A stretch of 64,000 nucleotides of DNA, taken from the NCBI GenBank assembly GCA_026545225.1, contig CM048848.1:49811806-49875805 (forward strand). The letters run 5' to 3'. A model generated the notes under the pieces. That model did no database searches. It was not told the origin of the DNA and saw only the letters and a program-made list of their open reading frames with translations. The stretch is from Cornus controversa. Lineage: Eukaryota > Streptophyta > Magnoliopsida > Cornales > Cornaceae. Both the position numbers and the translations under genes were made by a program. Positions 55,635 to 64,000 of this stretch are shown here, piece by piece; the stretch's first letter is position 1, and the number at the start of each line of letters is the position of its first letter.

Positions 55635-58012
55635 TGTCATTCCTCGATTCCCGATACCTAAAAATAAGAGTGATTGAATTACACGTCATCAACTCTCATC
55701 AACAATCATCCCAAAACATTACAACCGCGAAGCTAATCATACACACGTAATTATCTATGCGTATACTCATCACTATCCATCCCAATGGGCCCCACATTAG
55801 CCAATTCATCATTACATATTCATTTCAATTTCAAAATTTATAAAATTCCATTGCATCCCAGTTTCGATCAGCTAAAACCTGGGTGGTTCACTTGACCCCA
55901 ATTGGCCTGTTCTGTCGGTCAGTTGAAGAGTAGTTTTGGTCGACTGATAGGGTGTTTTCAGCTGGCTGAAACCCTTCACTAGTCGTCCAAAACTGGTGCC
56001 CCATTTACAATCTCTCAGGATCTCACTTCTTTTAGTTGGCTGCTGCAGACAACTAGGCGATCGAATGCCCAAAACCCTATATATCTCATGTCTAAGTGTA
56101 TTCCCTAGTCTCATGCATTCATCCACAACTCTAAACATAATTAAAACTCTACAAAATTCATACATTTGAACCTCACAAATGCTAACTCCATACATTTCAC
56201 AAATATAATCCAAAAGCATACACTTAAACATGTTTTCCTCAAGTTCTCAACACTTCAATTTATAGGAGCAATTATACAACTCCACACACACACACACACA
56301 CACACATATAAATTTTTGTCCAAAATTACATATCATTCTAAATGTTTCAACATGCCACAAGCCAGCATAGATATTAATATATGTAATATCCAAAACATTT
56401 CAAAAATGCCACCGAGTACTCCACATGGTTACTCAAGTCCCATCCACCACCGGTGCCTTATCAGTAAAAAGGTTTGGGGGAAAGGGGTGAGCAAAACAAC
56501 TAGCTTAGTAGGAATGCCCCAACACACTTAGGCATCGACCCGACACCGACCTACATGATAAGCAATCATAGTATCACTACTCTACATGGCATATTCAATG
56601 TTTTCATGTCAAATTAACGCAAATGTAATTCAATATATATGCATTTAATCCATTCACTATGTTTAACAGTTAAACACGTAAGCATAATAATATTTATATC
56701 TTTTTCGATCATAATCTGATACATAAACATGATTGGTCAACTCCGAAGATCATGTAATATTGGACAACTCCGACGACACTTGTATGATTGGACAACTTTG
56801 ACGATCATACATTCATGGCAATATATTGGTCTTGGCCTTGTAATTGGGTAACTCCATTGATCACAAAATTTGGGGTATGATTGGGCATTTCCGACGATCA
56901 TCCCATTGTGGGTATTTTTACCACTCCCTATACATGGTTGGGCAACTCCGACTTCCATGTAAGACATTCTTGGACAAATCTCTGATATACACATATATAT
57001 GCACATTAGGCACATATAACACATAGCATATAACTTATGTTTTTCTACATATATTCATGCCTTGAGTTATTTCTTGCATGCATCAAACTTTCATACACCC
57101 ATATACTCACATATATGCTCAAAATCATGCATAACATTCACATATGCATATAATTCATCATACTTCAAAATAAAATCATATTACCATACATTCAACATGT
57201 ATAATTTCACAATCATCATATGTCACAGTATGAATAACATTAGCATGTAATAAATCATAAGGAAGAGAAGAACATAATATATAAACCTATCACTCTCCCA
57301 TACATGCCAAACTCAACCAAACCCTCTCAAATTCATCCAAATCCTATAAATCGATGACTAAGAGAGAAAGAACACCGCTACCTCAAGTTTGAAGCTTTTC
57401 CTTGCAAAACTCTAGAATCCTCCAAGCTTCAAATTTATTGAAATCACACTTTGTTCAGTTCAAACCGAAGTCCTTAGACCCGTAGAACACTTTATCCTTA
57501 TTCGAAAACTTCCAAATTCGAGTTGTAAGCCTCCGAAATGAAGAAAGAAAGAGAAAAGATGAAGAGGGAGATAGATAGATAGATATAACCGGTTGTTCTT
57601 GCTTCTTTCCAAATGGCTGGAATCTCAGCCACTAGATAGATATTTATAATATCTAGTGTGCAAACTAAGCAAAATGCCCCCGACCACTTAACGTACCCTT
57701 TCAACCTCTGTTTTAGATTTCGAAAGTAGCTACGGCTTCGAAATCACTTCCTTAACTCTTTTAATATTTTATTTGGTCTCAAAATAAGTTTTTTCTAAAA
57801 AATTTCTGAATTTTCGGGCCCACTTGACCCACGTCTTGCCGATCCAAAAATCTCAAATTTCACCAAACGTTCCTAAAACTTTTCCAAAACTCTGAATAAG
57901 TTCCCAAACATGTTTATCACATTCAAAACACATATAATATCATTTAAAATCCATTTATAAAAAAAATAATGAATAAAAAGAAAATCAGTCAAAATTGAAC
58001 CCGGTCTCTACA
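55635..58012 (-). mobile_element. gypsy-type LTR (2.38 kb) followed by its PBS
   Basis: On the minus strand it begins TGTAGAGACCGGGTTC and ends CGAGGAATGACA just before the primer-binding site, so TG...CA ends are present. Coding domains of the element are absent. Within it, 56720-56970 consists of five to six degenerate copies of a GATTGGACAACTCCGACGAT-like unit. Confidence 0.7.
56720..56970. repeat. degenerate tandem repeat in the gypsy LTR
   Basis: ATGATTGGxCAACTCCGACGATCAT and variants recur at irregular 30-60 bp spacing, at least five times. Confidence 0.7.
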
Positions 58013-58549
58013 TTTTGTGTAGGAGAAAGAGTCTTGGATAAAAAGAGAAACAATTTAATTATATTGTAGAATACTGAAAGGGGTATTTTCGTCACTAAAA
58101 AATGGTAATTTTGAATTTTTAAAAAATTTTGATATCATCAAAGGCTATTTTTTGACAGATCTATGCAATAGGGACAATTTGCTCCAAAATTTGAAATTAC
58201 AAGAATTTATATGTAGATATCAAATAGTATGGGTGTTTCTTACACATTTTGTATATAATGAATTTTTTTTCACTTTACCCTTTATAATATTATAAATTAA
58301 CATAAATAATTAAGTTGTAAATGTAACCAATATAGTAATATACTAATAGTCTAGTCTTACACTCTTATATTATACTTTATATATATTATATATTATATTA
58401 TATAATATATTAGAAGTGAGTCGTGGAGCCAAATCAAACAAAATCAATTCGATTCTAACAATTTGGTTCAATTTCATTTTTAATAGAATTAGACCTTTGA
58501 TTACAAAAAATATCAAAATCAAACCGAATACGACGGTATGCACCCATAA

Positions 58550-59256
58550 TTTATGTTCCTGCTAACCTTGTGAATTTTTAATGGGTTGTGCAAAGAGACC
58601 GTGCAAGTGTAAAGTTGGGCTATTCAACTTTTGAGTCAGAGATATGTTGTCCGAGTAGTGTAACTGTAAAGTTGGGTATTCAACTTTTTAAATGAATGAG
58701 AGATAAAACATAACAACTGTAATTATTGAAATTAATAACAAGCTAATAAAATGGTATTAGAAAATAAAAAAAATGTATAAAAATAATAAAAAATGCTTAC
58801 ACTTTTATAACAGTGTATATATATATAGATATAGATATAAATATAGATATAGATAGATAAATATGGATATAAGTAGATAGATATAGACAGATAGATATGT
58901 CACACTGTGTGAGAAAAATACAATTACAAGGGCAAAGTAAGAGAGAAATAGCATACATAATATAATATATATAGTTTATATTGGAATAATTTCGTCTTCT
59001 AATTTATCTCACTTTAATAATTTTATAATTGTTTTATTAAAAAGTATATAAATAAAAAAGTATATTCATATTGCATGTCCTACATTATGCGTGTGTATAA
59101 TCGCATGGTTCTGTCGAGTCTCGCGCGTTTCAATATCGCATAAATAACATGTGTCCTAGATCCTATGCCATGTTGACACTTTTTTTTTTTTTGGGTATAT
59201 GAAGCTATAGCAGTAACTATTTAAAAGCCCACCAATGCACACAACTAGAGAGCGAT
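58550..59256. other. gene-free AT-rich stretch
   Basis: Contains a (GATA)n/(TAGA)n patch at 58815-58892 and nothing else I recognise. Confidence 0.55.
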
Positions 59257-59589
59257 ATGGCCCTCTCTAGTTGCGTCAGGGTCTTCCCGTCTTTCCATCA
59301 CCGATTTGATTCCGAAAAGTCCGGCAACTCCCGGCTGGAATTTTCAATCTGCCCTCTGATTCACCGGCAATTCAAGCTCATCACCGTTTAGGAGAACATC
59401 AGCCGCCGCCGCCGCCTCGCTCGGTGGCTCACCTGGCGCTTCACCACTCGAGATTTCTGTCAACAGTGGAGAACGGATGTTGGTTAGTAGTGACGGCGAT
59501 TGTACGGTACATGGTGCACAGTTGTCGAGCCTGGCTGATTCGAAGACGCCCTTATTTCTTAGCTCCGATGGGAGCATCGTAGTCCATGC
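59257..59589 (+). pseudogene. possible first exon of an unidentified plastid-targeted protein, frameshifted
   Basis: A GC-rich island in AT-rich DNA. ATG at 59257 opens MALSSCVRVFPSFHHRFDSE, transit-peptide-like, but meets a stop at 59389. In another plus frame the sequence stays open through AAAAASLGGSPGASP and SSDGDCTVHGAQLSSLADSK to VVHAG, followed by GTATAATTT, a possible donor at 59590. The opposite strand is also open (59344-59661). Family unknown; it may be a gene start, a captured fragment or chance. Confidence 0.3.
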
Positions 59590-59610
59590 TGGTATAATTT
59601 TTTGCTTTTC

Positions 59611-59613
<3 letters not shown>

Positions 59614-59646
<33 letters not shown>
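59614..59646. repeat. (TA)n microsatellite
   Basis: Further (TA)n runs follow at 59840-59860 and 59972-59994. Confidence 0.9.
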
Positions 59647-59649
<3 letters not shown>

Positions 59650-60108
59650 GATAAATATCATGACACTGACAAGCGTCTACAACTTTGTGAATTTTTATTT
59701 GTAAACACTTATGTGATTTGTGCAATATATCACATACAGCATGTACCCCTCATGCCATGACAATGACTTCCTAACCGGTTTGAATACTAAATTTATCTAT
59801 TTGGTCTTGTCTAATAGACCAAAATACCTTTTGAATATACCTATATATATATATATATATACACACTATATAATATATATAATTATTTATTTTTATAAAT
59901 AATATTGTTAATATTAAATAAAAAATAACTAAATTTCTCTTCTCTTTCTCTATCTATATATACACAATATAATATATATATATATATATATATATTTTTC
60001 ACAAATAATAATAGTTAGATTAATTTTTATTTTTTTAAATCAAATAATGAACACAAAATGGTAAATGTCAAGTATCCTCTAAGAAGGTCAAACACAACTA
60101 AAATTTGA

Positions 60109-60228
60109 GGATTAGTCGTGTGAGCCGATAAGTGCTCTCTCATCATTTGTGCTCTCTCATCGGGCGGTGGATTAGTCGTGTGAGCCGGTAAGTGCTCTCT
60201 CATCATTTGTGCTCTCTCATCGGGTCTT
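60109..60228 (+). repeat. 60-bp tandem repeat at the 5' end of the LINE
   Basis: GGATTAGTCGTGTGAGCCG starts at 60109 and 60169. The phrase GTGCTCTCTCA recurs five times up to 60260. Its position at the start of the LINE suggests a 5' UTR/promoter repeat. Confidence 0.8.
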
Positions 60229-60483
60229 TTCCTTTTTTGTGCACCATTGTTGTGCTCTCTCAACCTTATCTTCTTCCACTTTTCTTTTTCTTCTGTTTCC
60301 TCCTCGCTTCTTTTTTCGCTTGAACCCCTTCTTATCCTATTGGTTGTCTCCTCTTTGATTTTCCTTCACTTGTCCATGGTGTTCCTCTCCTCCCTCTGCC
60401 ATTCCGTTATCTTCTTTTTTCTTTTTGTTGCAGCCTCTCCCTTTGTTTTTTTTCCTCTTTCTTTTCGCCTCTTGATTGTTACA

Positions 60484-62087
60484 ATGAACGAGGAGCTCAT
60501 TAAACAAATTAGAAACTGCTCTTTGTCAGTAGAAGAGTCGGGTTGTATTGAAATTACCTCTGTCGATATCAGAGAATGGATTAAATGGTGTTCGCAAAGT
60601 CTTATTGGTAAAGTTTTCTCTGACAAGGATGTTCATGTTGGCGGCTTGAGAAACCTTATGGGTAGCTTATGGAAATGCTTTGATTCTCTACGAATTTTTG
60701 AGGTTCGCGATAAGGTTTTTTTATTTCAGTTTGCTAATGATAAGGTTAAGGACAGAGTTTTCACCTCGGGTCCATGGAATTTCAAAGGACAGTTGCTTGT
60801 TTTTATTCCTTGAAAATCGGGCTTGATTATAGAGGATCCTCTGTTCTCTCGGACTTCTTTTTGGATCCAAGTGACAAACTTACTGCCTGAATATGTCACC
60901 AAAGCAGTTGCGTTAAAGATTGTAGAGACGTTTCATGACTTTGAAATAGTGGAACTCCGAGAAAGCGAAATTGATGGTGGACGGTCATCCATCTTCGGGC
61001 AAGTGTGGATATTGATCAACCTATTTGTTGAACCATGTGTTTGTGCTTAAATGGCAATCACGTTTGGATTTTTTTCAAGTATAAAAGACTCTCGTCCTTT
61101 TGCTTTAATTGTGATATAATAGGTCATATTCTCAAAAATTGTTCTCTTCATCATTGTGAGAGACGGAAGGACTTCGTTGGGGGTTTTCAGTATGGCCCTT
61201 GGAGTAAAGTTGAGGGTCCTATTGGTCAAAAAATTTGGTTATCTCATTGGAGTGGAGTTAAATCTCCAGAAAATGCCTATTTGGAGATGGGTGAGGCGAG
61301 CACGAAAGCTCCTTTGACACATAATGCACAGGACATGTCAGTCACAAATGTGCAAGAAACCACTATGGTTGTACCAGCAACAGTCATGGCCATTACTTCT
61401 CAGGAGCACAATCTCTGTGACTCCGGAGATCACGGTGACGTGGAGGATTTTGTGGAGCCCAATGGGTGTGTTTCCAAAGATTTTTTGCAACCAAAAGAAG
61501 TTTAAAGTGATGCGACTACAGGGTTACGTTCACGTGAATATATAGTCCATATGGGTGGTGGGCCTATTGAATATTCTAATCATAAAGCCAACACTTGTTT
61601 TAATAGTGGCACAAGCAGCACTAAGGAAGTGGGTGACTTTTGTCCTGGGCTTGGACTACAAGTCAAAAATTTAGATCATCAAAACTTTATTATTGAGCCC
61701 AAGCCACTAGATAGACCCATAATGGTAGGACAAGAGGCCCAATACACGGATCAGTTTCAACTTAATGCTGATTTTTTTTTTAAGTCAAATGATAATGTGT
61801 CCAGCGGCCCCTTTCAGAGTTCATTAGTAAAGGAAAAGGGGCGGGTCTGGAAGCGGAGTGCAAGGCAAACGCCTTATCTTGACTCCTCTTCTGTAAAGGA
61901 GTCTGTGCTCTTAAAAAGAAATCAACCAATGATTGAGGAGCTTCAAGATGATTCAGCAAAGAAATTCAAAGAGGGGTTCTCCGCAAATGGTTCTTCGGTG
62001 GAAGATAGATCTGATGGGAATGCAGGTATGTTCTATACTTCGGTGGTGGAGGTGGCCAGCCAAAATTGGCCCCCAAATCAATTATGA
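60484..62087 (+). pseudogene. LINE ORF1 with DUF4283-like domain and CCHC knuckle
   Basis: Starts MNEELIKQIRNCSLSVEESG. DUF4283 lines: FLFQFANDKVKDRVFTSGPW, a TGA where Trp is expected (VFIP-stop-KSGLII), FWIQVTNLLPEYVT, ALKIVETFHDFEIVE. A frameshift near 61035 leads to SSFCFNCDIIGHILKNC, a CX2CX4HX4C zinc knuckle. After another stop at 61503 the Ser/Asn-rich tail runs to TGA at 62085-62087. ORF2 begins inside the stop (ATGA). Confidence 0.82.
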
Positions 62088-64000
62088 AGGCTATAGTGTG
62101 GAATTGTCAGGGTTTGGGAACACCCCTGATAGTTTCGCAGTTGAGAAGGCTCATTAACCTTCATTCCTTGATATTTTTTTGTTTGCTTGAAACGAAAAAT
62201 AAGGTGGAGCTTATTCAGAAGGTAAGAAGAGTTTTGGGGGGTTATGATGTTCATATCGTGGATCCACAATGTTTGGCTGGGGGCATTGCTTTATTTTTTC
62301 AGATTGATTGTGGGCTACGGGTTGTGGATTAGAATGATTTTCAGATCACATATCAAATTGATGGTGGAAGGGGTATGGGTATATGGTATTTCACTGGGAT
62401 TTATGCCTCTTGTGACGAGTCAGTAAAAGTTTCTCAATGGCCGTATCTTAGCCATTTAAAGTCTTATTTAGGCGCTAATTGGATTTTAATGGGGGATTTC
62501 AACTCCATCTTACACGCGGAAGAGAAGAAAGAGGGCAACCCCAAATAAGGGTGGATGTTACAAAATTTTCGAAGACTTTTGGATATGTGTGGGCTAATTG
62601 ACTTGGGTTTCAAGGGTTCAAAATTCACATGGTGTAACAATAGAGATGAAGGACATACCATCTGTTCTAAACTTGACAGAGCTCTGGGGTCTCTTGCATG
62701 GGTGAGGGCTTTCCCTCGTTTCGCCATACAATATCTGGACGCGTAGGGTTCCGACCACAAAGTCATTTTGTTGAATTTAAATATGGAATTGGGGGGAATC
62801 AGGAAACAATTTCACTTTGATGCCTGATGGTTGAGGGATAAAGCATGTCCTGATCTTATTCAGTCTGTTTGGAGGTCCACACACTCTGGCTCAACCCAAT
62901 TGATACTGAATCATAAACTATTGACGTGCAAGGACAAGTTTGAAGGGTGGAGCAAAACAAAGCAGTGGAATGCTAGCAAAAAGATTCGATCTTTATAAGG
63001 AAGGTTGGCCAAGTTACAAGCTGGGGATGGTCCGTTTAGCAGATCAAAATTTTTTCAGGTTGAACGAGAGCTTGGAAATGCTTGGAGGGCGGAGGAATTA
63101 TATTGGAAACAAAAATCTAGGATTGCCTAGCTCCATCACGGCGATGAAAATACAAATTTTTTTCACAGAAAATCAGTTTTAAGGAGGTGAAAAAATGAGA
63201 TTAATGGTTTGGAAGATGCTAACGGGGATTGGTGTGACTCTAAAGTTGATATCTGACGTATTGCAGAGAGTTACTTCAAAGATCTATTTTCTTCCTCAAA
63301 TTCTGTCTTTGACTCTGAGTTTTGGGGGAAGGTGGAAAGAAAAGTTACAGCCGTAATGTGTGAAACTCTCCTTCAGGAAGGAACAAAGGAGGAACTTAAA
63401 GTTGCTTTGGGAAGTATGGGCTCTCTAAAGGCCCTCGGCCCGGACGACTTCACACCTATTTTCTATCAAAGCAATTGGGAGGAGGCGAAAGGTGATCTTC
63501 TCCTGGCTTTTAATTCCTTTATCTCTTTTGGCCATCTTATCCAAAGTCTTAACCATACAAATATTGTTCTTGTCCCAAAGGTTAGAAGTCCATCAAAGAT
63601 GTCTCAATTTCGTCCTATCTCCCTCTGTAATGTGTCGTATAAAATTTTGTCCAAAGTCCTTGCTAACGGTTGAAACCCCTCATTTATACTCTTATTAGTG
63701 AAAATTAGAGTGCTTTCGTTCCCTCTAGACTTATTCACGATAATATTCTCATTGCCTATGAGTCTATGCATTTTCTTAAATCCAGAGGGAGGTGTAAACA
63801 GAGTTATTTTGCTTTAAAGTTTGATATGGCTAAGGCTTATGACTGTGTTGAATGGGAATTCTTGAGGGAAATGTTGATTTGGTTGGGATTTACTTCTAAA
63901 TGGGTGGATGTTATTATGACTTGTGTCTAATATATTTCTTTTTCCATTCGTATTAACGGGGAGGATGGAGATGTGTTTAGGCCTTCTAAGGGCCTTAGAC
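62084..64000 (+). pseudogene. LINE ORF2: endonuclease and RT, incomplete at window end
   Basis: MKAIVWNCQGLGTPLIVSQL starts the endonuclease; FCLLETKNK, NWILMGDFNSILHAEEKKEG, GSKFTWCNNRDEG, SKLDRALG and GSDHKVILLNLNM follow, so the N, E, GDFN and SDH sites are present. RT: KALGPDDFTPIFYQSNW, NIVLVPKVRSPSKMSQFRPI, KFDMAKAYDCVEWEF (motif A). At least six in-frame stops in an otherwise constant frame show decay without many indels. Confidence 0.85.

Larger units (their letters stand above)
51734..58549. mobile_element. large hAT-like element (6.8 kb) carrying nested retrotransposon LTRs
   Basis: Left end TAGGGGTGCACAAAAATCC, right end inverted TATGGGTGCATACCGTCG. Flanking octamers ATTTAAGT (51726-51733) and ATTTATGT (58550-58557) match at 7 of 8. 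Subterminal ACCAAATCGAACC / GGTTTGATTTTG motifs fit plant hAT ends. Most of the length is later insertions: a copia-type solo LTR and a gypsy LTR. Removing them leaves about 2 kb of its own sequence. No transposase is recognised. Confidence 0.6.
60100..64000 (+). mobile_element. second L1-type LINE, 5' part, cut by the window end
   Basis: The order 5' region, ORF1 (DUF4283, CCHC), ORF2 endonuclease, RT is complete until the window ends inside RT motif B (KGLR at 63985-64000). It carries in-frame stops in both ORFs. It is a different family from the LINE at 16890-23640: protein lines differ throughout, and the ORF1/ORF2 junction is arranged differently. The 5' edge is approximate. Confidence 0.85.

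Noticed and set aside
51945-58260. Possible MULE with TATACAAA(A)TGTG ends nested in the hAT element
   Set aside because: End similarity is short and no 9-bp duplication is present.
58815-58892. Regularly spaced GATA units, considered as a CRISPR-like or iteron array
   Set aside because: Simple microsatellite with no spacers; plant nuclear DNA.

Overview
The window is nuclear DNA of a flowering plant, most likely a eudicot. It is AT-rich. It carries plant mitochondrial ribosomal protein genes with GT-AG introns, and most of it is decayed plant transposable elements: Ty3/gypsy of Athila type, Ty1/copia-type LTR, L1 and RTE LINEs, an Au-type SINE, and hAT, MULE and PIF/Harbinger elements. Dense (TA)n and other microsatellites separate them. 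I see no bacterial operon, CRISPR array, tRNA or rRNA.

Four host genes can be supported. (1) 11431-12945 (-): an intronless five-bladed beta-propeller protein of the GH43/GH32-like arabinanase/levansucrase/invertase fold, probably plastid targeted. (2) 15231-26844 (-): mitoribosomal small-subunit protein mS23, four exons, 188 aa, reconstructed from splice junctions; its second intron has grown to about 9.5 kb. (3) 30440-37611 (+): mitoribosomal large-subunit protein bL32m, three exons, 139 aa. (4) 43783-44364 (+): an intronless GCK-domain (cysteine-rich) protein. Genes 2 and 3 lie head to head, so two proteins of the same organelle ribosome flank one roughly 3.6 kb intergenic region that now holds a hAT-like insertion. 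A possible broken first exon lies at 59257-59589.

Layout: 1-9307 is a minus-strand Athila-like retrotransposon remnant that has lost gag and has a hAT MITE in its env-like region (4587-5156, 8-bp TSD). 9308-15230 holds an Au-type SINE, the beta-propeller gene and tandem duplications. 15231-26844 is the mS23 gene; its introns hold a near-full-length L1 LINE (itself hit by a 343-bp MITE), a long-TIR element and an RTE fragment. 27180-30439 is the divergent intergenic region. 30440-37611 is bL32m, with a MULE (32658-34071, perfect 9-bp TSD) in intron 1. 38810-43487 holds a possible MULE, a group-II-intron-like patch, a Tourist-like MITE, a hAT-like element and a second MULE (42128-43487, perfect 9-bp TSD) just upstream of the GCK gene. 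47633-50893 is a PIF/Harbinger-like element with a Myb-like ORF1 and a nested long-TIR element. 51734-58549 is a hAT-like element (TSD 7/8) stuffed with a copia-type solo LTR and a gypsy LTR with its PBS. 60100-64000 is the 5' part of a second, plus-strand L1 LINE that runs off the window.

No new enzyme system stands out. The most interesting signals are the divergent mitoribosomal gene pair with its transposon-inflated introns, the two related MULEs with dissimilar gene-like interiors, and the palindromic cluster of LTR ends around 55.2-55.7 kb. All domain calls come from reading the translations; no database search was possible.
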